A stretch of 64,000 nucleotides of DNA, from positions 209,553,742-209,617,741 of the forward strand of contig CM062818.1 of assembly GCA_031772625.1 (NCBI GenBank), read 5' to 3'. Of the stretch, positions 45,627 through 57,590 are shown piece after piece. Numbering within the stretch: the stretch's first letter is position 1; every line of letters starts with the position of its first letter. The notes under the pieces are model-generated. The model was not told the origin of the DNA and searched no databases. It saw only the letters and a list, made by a program, of their open reading frames with translations. The stretch comes from Pinus tabuliformis (lineage: Eukaryota > Streptophyta > Pinopsida > Pinales > Pinaceae). Both the position numbers and the translations under genes were made by a program.

Positions 45627-46507
45627 TGTTGGGCATGGAATCCCCCCACAACATGTTTTGGCGCTCAAAGCCTAAGTTTTGAGTATTATTGTTGTAAAGA
45701 CTCTGCGAATTGCGGCCGTGGAGCGCAAATTGTATGTTAGAGTCATAGGGTTGTCTGCCCTAAGTTTTGAATGTAGTGTCGGCCTACCTATGGTTTGTGG
45801 ACCATGGGATTGTATAAATAGAGTGAGGCTCTAAGTTGTAAAGATAATTAGAGATACATAGAGAAACGAATGGAGTCTAGAAGATAGCGAGCATAGAGTA
45901 AAGGTCTAAGTGCTTTGGGTTGTAGTAGTAGGAAGAGGCTCTGCAACTAAGTGCACAAAGGCCTAGTAGAGTCCATAGCTGAGTGCGCAGACCCTTGCAA
46001 CTGAATGCGTAGGGAAGAGTCAAGTTTGTAACCAAGGAAGAAGAATAATAAAGAGAATTTTGATTCCAAATCTTGTGTATCTGTTCTTGTGCTATTTCCT
46101 GTTTAATTATATTGTTTTCTTTATTGCACACACTTATATGAATGCTAAACACTATTATATATAACTAGACACATACTGATAAGCTAAGTGATTGACTAAT
46201 ATCAGGTTAATAGTAAGGAATTGGGTAATAACACAGATTGGGCCCCGAGTATGGCTATGCAAAGACAAAATTGCAGGCTGCGAAGTATTGATAGGTGCGC
46301 GTAGCAACGTGCGCGCAGGGTCATACCGCGGACCACCGAAAATCATTAGAGATCTCTAGGGTGCAGAATCTTGGTTCTAGCACCCTCCCATACTACTTTG
46401 GGTGATACCTCAGTCCGCGCTCTACAGACTATCCGAAAGGGCTAGTAGTACCTGGATTTGTTTGGCTAAATCACCTCTAAACCTGGGTCAGGCCCTACAA
46501 GCCAACA
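45627..46507 (+). repeat. 5' LTR of nested gypsy element
   Basis: 881 bp, with TATAAATA at 45813-45820 preceding 'gagtgaggctct'. The sequence just after it (AATGGTTCTGTTTC) should be the PBS, but I cannot assign a tRNA. Confidence 0.9.
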
Positions 46508-47280
46508 AATGGTTCTGTTTCTAGGACTTGGATCTGCATAAGGGATGTCTGATGTCGTGTCACTAGAACCCAACAAAGAAAGAAATTGAAGGGTGGTTGG
46601 ACAAGAAGATTCACGAGTTTGCAGCATAGGAAAATAGGAATCCACGAGTATCTAAGGAACAGTGGCTGGAGAGCTACTTATATATGGAAATCCATGAATT
46701 TTTCTTTGCATATTTTCCTTCTGAGCTGTATGAGTGGATTGCGAAGCTAGCAGATAGTCAGGAAAGATACAGGCTCGATAAACCAATCATGTGGACTCCG
46801 GAATTAGTGCGCATATTAGAAGCATCATAAGATAATATTGTGCAGGCTGTGGATCATTGGTTCGATCTAATTATAAGATGATTTATCATTGAGTTCGCGG
46901 TATATACAACTGTCAGCTACAGCGAGGCAGAACGATGCTTCCTCAAATGACCGCGAGGTAAGTATATTAAATCTTTGAATAATTGGATTAAGATGCTATT
47001 GTGTGAAAAGCGGGTTATGCAAATAAATTAATGTTTGGGACTATGCGAAGTGGGAAGATCTAAAGAAATCGAAGTAGTGAAGAGTTCGAAACTAGTCCCT
47101 TAATTTCACCCTTGCGGGAAAGCGAGGAAGAGCTCACGGAATTTTCTTTGAGAAGCGTGGTCAGTTTGATAAGGCAATGAATTCTGTGGTTACCATCTCT
47201 ACCTACACGGCCACCCATCTCACCATCTTCACCTCCATCTCCACCCACCCACCTCCGCCACCACCACAGTTCAGTATGGT
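46508..47280 (+). other. Leader of nested gypsy element with decayed open frame
   Basis: Between the 5' LTR and gag. A frame reading 'NPTKKEIEGWLDKKIHEFA', 'EQWLESYLYMEIHEFFFAYF' and 'RYRLDKPIMWTPELVRI' continues through several stops (about 46560-46890). I do not recognise a domain; it may be an N-terminal extension of gag or captured sequence. The rest is non-coding. Confidence 0.45.
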
Positions 47281-47282
47281 GA

Positions 47283-49071
47283 GTGCGATCAAACTACCAT
47301 TATTCAAAGGAGTAGGGAATGAATATCCAACCAATTTTGGTTCATGGTAAGAGCAGTATGGGAAGCACAAGGAGTCATGGATGACAATATAAAAAAGGCT
47401 ACGTTGGTAAGTACATTGCAGGATCGTGCATTAACATGGTACATTAAGCATTCTAATGACCATCTAAACACAGGAATCGTAGAAACCTAGGCCACGCTAA
47501 ATAGGGAATTTAGCAGGCCAAAGTCAGAGACACAATCAATTATTGGGTTTAAGGAGATCGCGATGCTCTCGGGTGAGACCCCATGGGATTTGAACCAGAG
47601 AATGAAGAGTATGATTCGCGAAGCCAACATGAATTTAACGGATGGACATCACCGCGCATGGTTTGTAGCATCATTAACACCACATTTAAGGACGATTTTG
47701 TCACAACAAAAGATTTCCAACTAGGCTGAAGCCTTGGAGATGGAAATGAGATTGCATGAGACCTTGATACAAGATCTTGGTTTGGGAGTCGACCAAATCC
47801 ACGTGCAACTACAAAATTTGTCTGGAAATGCATAGTTTCAAAAAAGAAAGGACACCTCGGCCAGAGGCACGCAAGGAGGTATGGTGCATAAAAAGCAAAG
47901 GATAGGGGCATGATAAGGACCATTGTCCAGTATTCGTGAATTACTTGGTGGGAGGAGGGCCGATGCCATTAAGACCTAAGGCACAAGCAGGACCAAGCAC
48001 GATGCCTGCATTATGGTGTGCGATTTGTCAGATAGGAGGAAAACACACTACGGATAATTGTCGTCTATTGCAAAAGTATACATAGACATCCCAACAATTA
48101 TTTTGTAATTTCTGCAGGTCGGTAGACCATGATGAACGCACCTGCAGAAGCTACAAACTAATGATGGATCGGACTCTTACCTACAAGGTATAGACCGAAA
48201 CGTGAGCTCTCGACCCAAATGCAAGAATGGTGCATGCTGGATTTCAGGGGCACGGATGAGGTCAAGGTGGAATGGGCCCAGGAAGGGGTCGCGGAAACTA
48301 ATTTGCTACAATTGTGGAGGGCCTAGACACTATGCCCACGATTGTACGAATCCAACAAGAACATCATGTTTGTACTGTACTCAGTTTGATCATGAGGCAG
48401 AAGACTGCCCTACCTTGATAGTGAGGCTACGTGAAAAAGGGGTACTCCAGCCTCCCCCAACTCAGAATTTGCAAATGATGAGGTCTGAGCCACGTGAAGA
48501 AGACCTGAATGTAAACATAGTGCTCAAAAGTGGTATCACCACCGGAGATGATAAAGGTAAGCAGCCAGAAGAAAGTGCATGGGTTTGTAAGACTCCTACA
48601 AAGGAACCTAAATTTGATTTAGAGCGCGTGAAGGAGACATTCATGGAAGCTAAGAAGAGCTTCATGGAGGCCTCCACTTCAGGTAGTAAGGATCAACTAG
48701 AACCAAGGATGGATCCTTTAATGCTCACTACCTTTCTCGAGACATGCATGAAAATTCTTTACGATAGCAAGGTAGTAAAAGGACTATGGGAACTTATCAC
48801 TAGGTGCGGCGGGTCAGGAGAACCATGCGTGGTCTGGAAACTTGGAAAGCATGCATTGCGCACAGGAAGTGAAATGAGGTTGATTGCGCAAATTTGTGAG
48901 TATGAAATGGATCAGGCAATCCTCGATCTTGGATCAGACATGACTGTTGAAACAAACATGGGAACGCATGGGCAGACCCACACTACAATGGTCTCCTATT
49001 CAATTGAGAATGGCGAACTAGCAGAAGATCCTCCCCATGGGGAGATTGCAAGGGGTAATGGTGGGTATTGA
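47283..49071 (+). pseudogene. Gag with four CCHC-type zinc knuckles and protease-like tail
   Basis: Shortly after ATG 47285 or so the frame is broken by stops and shifts. The capsid part contains LQDRALTWYIKH, EFSRPKSETQS and GETPWDLNQRMKS (about 47370-47620). Four knuckles follow: CAICQIGGKHTTDNC (about 48018-48062, C-x2-C-x5-H-x4-C), CNFCRSVDHDERTC (about 48102-48145), CYNCGGPRHYAHDC (about 48306-48347) and CLYCTQFDHEAEDC (about 48369-48410). The clean piece 48202-49071 carries the last two. Near 48920, AILDLGSDMTVE resembles an aspartic protease active site with DLGS in place of D-T/S-G. Gag packages RNA. This copy cannot be translated through. Confidence 0.8.
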
Positions 49072-50100
49072 AGGTGCGAGCAAGTTGGCGGATTTCGAAT
49101 TAATAGAGATTGTCAATGACAACAATCCCTATCCTGCACTAGAATGGGCCACTGATATGAACAAAGTCACTATATGTAGTAGTACCACTAAATTCGGCCG
49201 AAGGAGTGCGATACACTGAACCCGTGCGCGACGATGATAGTGATGATGATCTCGATTTCATCTACAAGATAACCATGCGAGAACAGGATTGGGTGAACCC
49301 AAGTGTAGATGGTAGGATTTCGTGGGAGCGTGAAATTTCCTGCACTCCAAATTAAGACAAAGAAATAAAGCGATGGTAGAATCAGCTGCACGAAGGAACA
49401 ACACTTAATTGCAACATGATGATAAGATCACTACGCTACATAACCACAGAGATAAGGGATCTACCTAGGTATGATGGGTTGACAACAGTGGATGACTTTC
49501 TGAACAAATTTGAGAGTGAAATACTGGAACAACAACGTTTTGACGCTCTGAAACGGGCACTGCACGCTACGCCCACAAGATGGTGGGGTACGCATCAAAG
49601 AAGTATTAACAATTGGCGCATATGTAGAAGAATGATGTGCCTACGATTTGGGAAACCCCAGTTGTGGCTATTAGACAAGTATAACATACGGGATGATCCA
49701 TGTACACACCTCACGAAATGTACCAATGTCTACAGGGAAGAGACACAACCTGAATGGGTACATTTGTTCTATCATACCCTGGATGTCATACCCATGAATT
49801 GGTATATTGAGAAGGAGCTCTGCCATGGTACGAGAGAATGTGACATATTGTGCGAGGGATTTCTGTTAACTTTCACATTCGAAGATCGTTGGTGGGATAT
49901 TGTTGAAGATGCATTGCAGGCAGTAAAAGAAGTTATCTTTAAAACACCCCAGGAGCTCATAGAAGTACTCCAGCCAGAATGGGTGACATAGCTGAGCTAC
50001 GCGCTAGAGTGTTACAACGTAAATGTTGAGAAGGATGATGAGGACCCATGAAATATCAACATTCCAGAAATAGAAGGCTGTCACGATGTTCAAGGACCAT
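49072..50100 (+). other. Region between protease-like and RT segments of nested gypsy
   Basis: Contains a 191-codon open frame, 49416-49991, with no domain that I recognise. It includes 'YDGLTTVDDFLNKFE' and 'HATPTRWWGTHQRSINNW', which look like a second capsid-type segment (a WWGTH block resembles gag). It may be a duplicated or captured gag domain in the protease-RT linker. Confidence 0.5.
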
Positions 50101-50269
50101 CGATTGAGGATCCTGACATCACCACACCACTAAAAACGAAGTAGGTCAACATTGGAACGAAGGCAGAGATGAAGTATGCAACACCTGGGGACTATTGGGA
50201 TGATGTCGTGGTGGATAAGGTAGCTAAGTTACTCCACGAATACCAAGATTTGTTCCTGACCAAAATTAC

Positions 50270-51480
50270 CAACTTAAAAGGGATTGTTGGCGACTTAGGA
50301 ATGATGAAGATCACCCTAAAACATGATGTGAAGTTGGTCAAGCAGTGACCTTACCGTTTGAATCCAAAATATAAGGAAAGGTCTGTGAAGAATTAGACAA
50401 AATGTTCGCAGTCGGAGTTATTGAGCCAGTGGAAGAATCCGACTGGATGAGTCCTATGGTAGTATAGGAGAAAAAGCATAAGGGTGAAATAAGAATATGT
50501 GTGGACCTCAAAAAGTTGAACGATGCCTGTGTACACGATCCATTCCCGACATCGTTCACAGATGAAGTACTAGAGAATGTGATGGCTAGGAAGCATACTC
50601 ATTCACAGACGGGTCTCAGGGTACCATCAGATCAAGATCGCACCAGGAGATAGGAGCAAAATGACCTTCGTGATGGAATGGGGTTGGTTTCAATACACCG
50701 TTATGCTATTTGGACTAAAGAACACGCCAGCCATATCTTCGTGCATTGTTGTGGCTTTATTCAACGAATACATCCACAAGTTCTTGGAGGTCTACCTGGA
50801 TGATTGGACTATCTTTGGATTAGTTAATCACCATGTACAAAGTTTACGCTTGATTTTGGATACTTTCCATCGACACCAAATTGCGTTGAACCTTAAGAAG
50901 TGCACATTCCTCATCCCCTTTGGAAACCTGCTGGGACATGTGGTCTGCAAACAAGGACTGATGATGGTGAAGATTGTCATTATTCTAAACTTGGAAGCAC
51001 CGCGAAGCGTTAAACAATTGTGCACTACCTTGGGGCATACAGGGTACTATAGGAAGTTCATTAAAAGTTATGACCAAATAATAGCGCCGATGGAAAAGCT
51101 ATTGAAAAAGGATGTTACATATTGCTGGAATGATGATTTCATGAAGAGCTTGGATGTCCTGAAGGGGAAATTGGTCTCCGCTCCAATCCTGGTCTTCCCA
51201 AAATGGGATGTGAAGTTTCATGTACATATTGATGTGTCGTGTATTGCGTTGGGAGCATTACTCGCACAGGAGGGTTTGAGGGCGTGGATTACCTAATTGT
51301 GTTTGCAAGTCAGAGATTGTCCAAAGTAGAAAAGAACTATTCCACCACCGAGCGCGAGGGGTTAATGATGATCTACGTGCTCTAAAAATACCGACACTAT
51401 TTACTCAGAGGACATTTTAAGATGTATACCGACCATTCCATGCTAGAATACCTGGTCAATAAGCCTGTGTTGGGGGCCGC
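50270..51480 (+). pseudogene. Reverse transcriptase and RNase H of nested gypsy
   Basis: RT pieces start near 50270 with several frames and stops. The clean segment 50661-51296 has FVMEWGWFQYTVMLFGLKNTPA, the catalytic YLDD (about 50793), LNLKKCTFL and LGHVV. The connection and RNase H follow with PRSVKQLCTTLGHTGYYRKFI, FHVHIDVSCIALGALL (about 51215) and, after a shift, YSTTEREGLMM-like and 'YTDHSMLEYLVNKP' segments. It would have copied the element RNA; frameshifts and stops make it inactive. Confidence 0.85.
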
Positions 51481-51492
51481 ATATGTAGGTGG

Positions 51493-52910
51493 ATGTTATT
51501 GTTCCAGGAATATGATTTCGAGGTCATAGTCAAACTAGGACACCTAAACATAAGACTGGATCATTTATCACACATTGAGACGGGCGAGGAACCCACTAAT
51601 CTAGAGGAAGGATTACTTGATGCACAACTTTTTGTGGTGTGCGTCGCAGACGGGCACTTCGAAGATATAATCCAGTTTCTGACAACAGGGACTGCGCCGA
51701 AGGAATATTCCGTCCAACAGAAGAAGGAATTGGTGGTGTCTGTGGTGGATTTTTCTATCATCGCGGGTCACTTATACAAAATGGGAAATGATGAGATCTT
51801 ACGAAGATACGTACCTAAATTTGAAAGAAGTCAAATCCTCATGGAAGCACATGGGGGCGTTGCACGAGGACACTATGCAGGATGAGAAACTGCACAAAAG
51901 ATTCTCCGCGGAGGGTTGTGGTGGCCAACCCTGCATTAGGATTTGAAAGCGCACTGTAAGGCCTATGATATATGTTAAAAGACTGGAAAACCATCACGAT
52001 GGGATGAGATGCCATTAAATCCACAGATGACACTACAACCATTTTAGAAATGGGAAATCAAATTTGTAGGACCGATCAAACCTCAGGGAAAAATGGGAAC
52101 ACGCTACATCATCACCGCAATAGAGTATCTAACACAATGGGCAGAAGCACAATTGGTCAAAGACTGCACGGCTGCTACAGCTGTGAAGTTTTTGTTCGAA
52201 AACATATTAACCCACTTTGGTTGTCTGAAAATCTTAATGAGTGATCGTGGAACACATTTTCTGAACGAAACCATCAACGCGCTCACAGAAGAATTCCAAG
52301 TATATCATTATAAGAGTACACCATATCACCCACAAGCGAATGGGATAGTAGAGGCATTCAACAAAATACTGGAAACCGTGCTGACCAAAGTGTGCAACGC
52401 GCAATGAAGTGATTGGGACCTACGCATCCCTGTAGTGCTATGGGCTTACAGAACAACGTGTAAGAAACTGATGGTACAAACCCATTTCCGGTTACTCTAT
52501 GGCGTGGAAGTTGTCATGCCCATGGAATATATTGTACCTAGTCTATGAATAGCAGCACTAATAGGGATGACAGATTGCAAAGCTCTGGAAGAAAGACTTG
52601 CGCAATTGGAAGAACTTGAGGAGGAATGGTTCTTGGCAGTTTTTCATCAACATGTTCAGAAACAATGTGAAAAAGCTTGGCATGATTTCCATATTAAGTT
52701 GTGCACATTCAAAGTAAATGACTTAGTCCAGCTATATGACAGTAAGTTTGAAAAATTTCCGGGAAAAGTCAAAATGCATTGGCTAGGACCATAATTGGTC
52801 AGGGAAATCACAGACGGAGGCACGATCCAGCTTGTCAAATTAAATGGAGAACCCTTCCCAGGAAAAGTGAACGACAGCCGCTTGAAGCCTTACAAAGGTG
52901 GGCTGGCTCT
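51493..52910 (+). pseudogene. Integrase of nested gypsy
   Basis: From about 51830 the zinc finger reads H..H (MEAHGGVARGH), then C..C near 51955. The core domain has KFVGPI (about 52070), where the first catalytic Asp expected in gypsy integrases reads Lys; SDRGTHF (about 52243) with the second Asp; and [13 protein letters not shown] (about 52325) with the Glu. The tail 52567-52910 includes ERLAQLEELEEEWF and a GPY-like LYDSKFEKFPGK segment. Stops at about 51885, 52047 and 52405 break it. It would have inserted the cDNA, giving the ATATT duplication. Confidence 0.85.
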
Positions 52911-53172
52911 CTGACTAGCCAACAATAGTACAGTATTCGCGCTTTATAAATCAGACAGGGGCATGGGACTATAAATACATATCAGTATAGCTGTATGGGA
53001 ACAATCTAGTTACAAAGGGTTCAGAAGGAAGAATGTAGCAGATATAGTAGGTAGCAACTCAGTGCGTTGCCGACATTCAGGCCATTTAGGACCAGCTGCA
53101 GGGACTCCACGCCAAGATCGCTGTGCTGACAGAGTGACTCGAGGATGAGTCACGATGTTTGTGTTGGGGGCC

Positions 53173-54057
53173 TATTGGGCATGGAATCCCCCCCACAACA
53201 TGTTTTGGGGCTCAAATCCCAAGTTTTGAGTATAATTGTTGTAAAGACTCCACCAATTGCGGGCATAGAGCGCAAATTGTATGTTAGAGTCATAGGATTG
53301 TCCGTCCTAAGTTTTGAATGTAGTGTCGGCCTACCCATGGTTCGGGGACCATGGGATTGTATAAATAGAGCGAGGCTCTAAGTTGTAAATATAATTAGAG
53401 ATACATGGAGAAATGAATGGAGTCTAGAAGATAGTGAGCATAGAGTAAAGGTCTAAGTTCTTTGGGTCGTAGTAGTAGGAAGAGGCTCTGTAGCTGAGTG
53501 CGCAGAGACCTAGTAGAGTCCGTAGTTGAGTGTGCGGACCCCTGCAGCTGAGTGCACAGGGTGGAGTCAAGTATGTAACCAAGGAAGAAGAATAATAAAG
53601 AGAAGTTTGATTCCAAATCTTGTGTATCTATTCTTGTGATATTTCCTATTTAATTATATATTTTTCTTTATCGCATGCACTTATATGAATGTTGAACACT
53701 GTTAAATATAACTAGACACATATTGATAAGCTAAGTGATCGACTAATATCGAGTTAATAATAAGGAATTGGGTAATAACATGGATTGGGCCCTGAGTAGG
53801 GCTACGCGAAGACAACATCGCAGGCTATGAAGTACTGATAGGTGCGCATAGCGATGTGTGCATAGGGTCAAATCGAGGACCACCGAAAATCATTAGACAT
53901 CTCTAGGGTGCAGAAACCTGGTTCTAGCACCCTCCCATACTACTTTGGGTGAGAACTCAGTTTGTGCTCCATGGACTGTTTCCGAAAGTGCCAGTAGTAC
54001 CAGGATTTGTTTGGCTAAATCACCTCTGAACCTGGGTCAGGCCCCTACAAGCCAACA
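53173..54057 (+). repeat. 3' LTR of nested gypsy element
   Basis: 885 bp, colinear with 45627-46507 and with a TATAAATA at about 53360-53367. The start is TATTGGGC instead of TGTTGGGC. A short purine stretch, 'ttgggggcc', precedes it, a weak polypurine tract. Confidence 0.9.
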
Positions 54058-54062
54058 ATATT

Positions 54063-54880
54063 TGAAGGCATGATGACAACAACATAAAAGAAATGAGTGA
54101 CACTTATCATCATCAAATAATGAAGTTGTGTACTCAAGCTTTATTTTTCTCCTTTAACTTATGAAGATCACCATGTAAGAAACATAACATATGTACTATA
54201 TGCATCATCAAAAGAATCATCCATAAATCTGATCAGTAGCATCAAAACAACTATGTGGCTCAAGCAATGTATAAGAATCATTTGTGATTTCATCATAGGC
54301 AACCCACGACTGCAGCACAAAATGATGCATCATTTAAACACTTCAGCAACATAAGCATAATCACCATTGATAAGAATAATTACGTACCAAGGAATTCTAA
54401 AGAAAACATAATGCCAAAAATGCATTATATTCTACAAGGCCAATGCTCCCCTGAACCTTTACCACCTTTTCACTACCAGATTTGATAATTTCATAGATCA
54501 GTAAGAATCATCAAGGAATCATCATCAACTAGTTATACATCAAGTCATTAACAACTTATGAGGGCCAAGAGCACTTCTAAATAGCATCAATAGACTGTAA
54601 TCATCAACCATCAAAATAGAAAAGACAATTGATAATTGAATGAACCATATCATACGCTTTTCCTGAGTTTGTCCCACTGTTTCTTCATCAAACCAAAATA
54701 TACGTGATTGTGTAGTTTAGAACTCACGTATACACGTGACTTGTCTTCATAAGATCCGCGTATAAAAATTGAAATCTTGAAATTTCACACTTTTGGCTCC
54801 CCTTGAGTTTGTTATGACTGTACCTCGTCCTAGAGCTTTTGTTGAAGCATAAGTTCCAAGAATAACATTACCATGATGTT
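54063..54880. mobile_element. Copia-type element B, non-coding interior, right part
   Basis: Resumes element B with 'tgaaggcatgatgacaac', matching 32610 onward of copy A. It has no protein domain. Near 54705-54760 it holds CGTATACACGTGACTT, a variant of the motif recurrent in the LTRs. Confidence 0.75.
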
Positions 54881-54899
54881 TCTTCATAAGAGATTCCAT

Positions 54900-56446
54900 T
54901 TTACTCTTATTTCTAGTCATGTGATGAGAAAATCCACTATCTATGTATCATTCATCTTCATCTTTGAATGAGTAGAGAGAAAGATCACACCTTATCTATT
55001 CTTCCTTTTCTTACTTATTGGTGGATCCATATTTTTTCATATTTTCTGATATCGATGTTCTTATTTGGTTGCTTATCATATTGTCTACAATGATCCATAG
55101 ACTTGTTCCTGCATTCTTTTGCAACATGTCCAAACTTGTTACAAGCACAACATCTTATATGTTTCATATTCCTTTTATTGGAATCAATGGCTTTGTGACC
55201 AAACATATTGCAAGAAAAACAATATCCCTTAAAGTACCTACAAGCTGATGATCTTTTTGTGAGACACTTATTCGCTTGAAACATTATACTTCTGCAACTA
55301 GTTACAACATGTCAAAAATTATGGCATATAGAACATTCAACATAATTGACGAGAGGAAAAAATTCGATTAACACTTATATAGTTAGGGGTGAATGATTTC
55401 CTTTGAAGACTTTCTTTCCTTGGTTGTTGATGGGGTTGACTTCTTATCTCCTTGTTGAGCATTTCAGATTTTGTATTATAATTCCTTGCCTCAACTTGTG
55501 AGCTAGATTCAGCTTTAATAGTTTCATGAAAATCAAGACCAGATTTGATGGCAGGAGACCTTTGACTACTAAGAATATTATCCAAAATCTTAGTACTATT
55601 TTGAAATCACAAAAGTTTATCCTTTTTTTTTTCTAATTTACCTTTTAGGATATTTAACTCAACTTGATATTGCTTTTATTTTTCTAGATACTGCTTCTTC
55701 ATGATTTCATCAAAATTTCTTCCTTCCTCCACTTGTTGTTTTAATTTGAGAATCTCATTTTCTTGTTCTTCAAATGCTTGAAGTAGTTCTTCATTTTGCT
55801 AATTTGATTTTTCAAGATCTTCTTTTAGAGAGATGACCTCAGCTTCAAGACCTTTACAATAACTGGTTATTTCTTTAAGTTCCTTGGTTTTTGTATCCTT
55901 TTCATTCACTTGATTTCTTAATGATGTTACTTCATCCTGTAGCCTTTGACATTGATTTTCCTTTTCCTTGTACTACTTCCTTATTTTGTTTCCTTCCTCC
56001 AACTAAGTTTTTAACCTGGTAACCTATTCTTTGTTGGTACATTGTATTTTATCAAATAGATCTTGTTGATCTCTAATTTTATCTATGAGCCTTTAAACTT
56101 CTTCTTTTATGGTCATTAGATTTCTTTCCATTTTACCCATAAGAGAAAATTCAGTTGTTTCATTGTCATATTCATTATCTTCGATATAATTACATGAATA
56201 GGGAAATGTATCACTAGAGGACCAAAAATCAGTACCTGATAATTCTTTTTCTTGATCATCTTCATTCTGAGGTGATTTTGAATCTAAATATTTGCTTCCA
56301 TCTAATAGCCAATCATATTTATCTCTGTCACTATCTCTTTGAGATGTATTCTTCTTTTGAGGTGATTTCTTCTTTTTCTTATAGATCTTCAAAAATTCAC
56401 CTTTATCAAACTTTTGATTCTGATCTATAAACCTTTCTCCCATCAT
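54900..56446 (-). pseudogene. Copia-type gag and protease remnant, copy B, fused to LTR sequence
   Basis: Minus-strand order as in copy A: a coiled-coil gag N-part (56370-55337), zinc knuckles (55015-55330) and a protease signature YIDSGFSHHMTR (about 54950). The third knuckle here keeps its His (CCACNKFGHVAKEC), the second reads CFSCNMFGHKAIDS (last Cys lost), and the first is broken by TGA. At about 56377 the gag frame joins LTR sequence, so the frame starting ATG at 56446 reads MMGERFIDQNQKFDKG from the LTR and continues into gag. PBS and most of the 5' LTR were deleted. Stops and a frameshift make it inactive. Confidence 0.8.
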
Positions 56447-56571
56447 TCTGTTATTCTATTCCATCACTCTGTCACCTCTGAACCAACCTGTGGATTCATC
56501 TAGTTACTATATACTTGTTTTGTTACAAGTGAGTTGTCATCAAGGACAACACATGCATAATAATGCCAACA
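56380..56571 (-). mobile_element. Truncated LTR-C of the copia array
   Basis: Matches the last about 190 bp of LTR-A (31020-31210) and LTR-B (44028-44219), ending 'aatgccaaca' at 56571. The rest of the LTR and the PBS are missing. The flanking bases at the array ends (GAATT at 9007-9011, AACTT at 56572-56576) do not match cleanly as a TSD. Confidence 0.85.
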
Positions 56572-57590
56572 AACTTCGATTTGAGGAGAAGAATAAGGAT
56601 GAAGGTTGGAAGCCTTTGTAGTCTGAGACTTGTAGAGGAGAGAAATGTAAGAGAGATTGTCCATAGTACTAGGGTGGTAGACTGCAGATTTACAATGCCC
56701 AAGAGGTGCAAATGGTTGGGGATGTTGGACAAAGTGTTCATAGGATCTATGCAGTGCTGGACAATAGGTAGGAAGATCACCAGACATCTGCTATCGAGAT
56801 GGACAGTAAGCTTTGTGATCAAGCTGTTCCTATTTTGATTGACCCTAGATCTAATTATAGTTATGTTAATCCTGACCTGGTGGATAAGTGTGGTTTGAAT
56901 AAATAAGTACATGCAAAGTATTGGTTAGTGTAGTTGGCTACAGGTACAAATAAGCGAGTTCATCATTGGGTAAGAGATTGTGCATTTGATTTGAATGGTA
57001 TGTCTACATCAACACATTTGAATATATTTCTATTGGGATCATACAATATGTTGTTGGGTATGGACTGGTTGTATCTCAATAGGACCAAGGTGGATTGTTA
57101 TGACAAGGCTACTGAGTACTTGGATGACGATGTGGAACAAAGTGTCTTGTAGGGTAAGAACAAAGAAACATCAGTGAGAATGGTGACAACTATGCAGGCC
57201 AAGCATAGTCACAAGAAACGATGTGTGTTATTTGCAGTGCCTATTTCTAGTGACAAAGGTAAGGAAGTTGAGGATGCAGATATTTTGAGCAGGTACCCAA
57301 TTCTACAATAGTTTCAGGTTGTATTCTACCTCACAGGGAAGTAGGTTTTTCTATTGATTTGGTACGAGGAGAAACACCACCAACATCTAAGGCACCTTAC
57401 ATGATGAACACACTGAAGTTGGTAGAGTTGAAGTTGCAGTTGAAGGAAATGTTGAAAAAGGGATACATTAGGCCAAGTGTATCGCCTTGGGTTGCACTAG
57501 TATTGTTTGTAAAGAAGAAGGATGGTACTCTCAGGTTATGCATTGATTACAGGATGATCTGAATAGGAAAATTAGTTTTGCCGTGTGAAA
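56572..57590 (+). pseudogene. Basal gypsy element: protease region and start of RT
   Basis: Continues the gag cut at 9011. The first frame (56574 on) holds 'TCRGEKCKRDCP', a protease-like 'ILIDPRSNYSYVNPDLVDK' (about 56839) and LNIFLLGSYNMLLGMDWLYL (about 57020), broken by several TAGs. After a frameshift, 57359-57562 holds the beginning of [37 protein letters not shown] and [18 protein letters not shown]. Sequence then changes and the catalytic RT core is absent, so the element is truncated near 57590. Confidence 0.85.

Larger units (their letters stand above)
45627..54057 (+). mobile_element. Older Ty3/gypsy retrotransposon nested in copia-type element B
   Basis: LTRs 45627-46507 (TGTTGGGC...GCCAACA) and 53173-54057 (starting TATTGGGC, so the terminal G has become A). 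The TSD is ATATT (45622-45626 and 54058-54062), and the empty site can be read in copy A ('gcatctttgaagg', about 32600). Gag, protease-like, RT, RNase H and integrase remnants follow in gypsy order on the plus strand with many stops and frameshifts. It is autonomous in origin, now dead, and looks older than the chromovirus. Confidence 0.93.
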
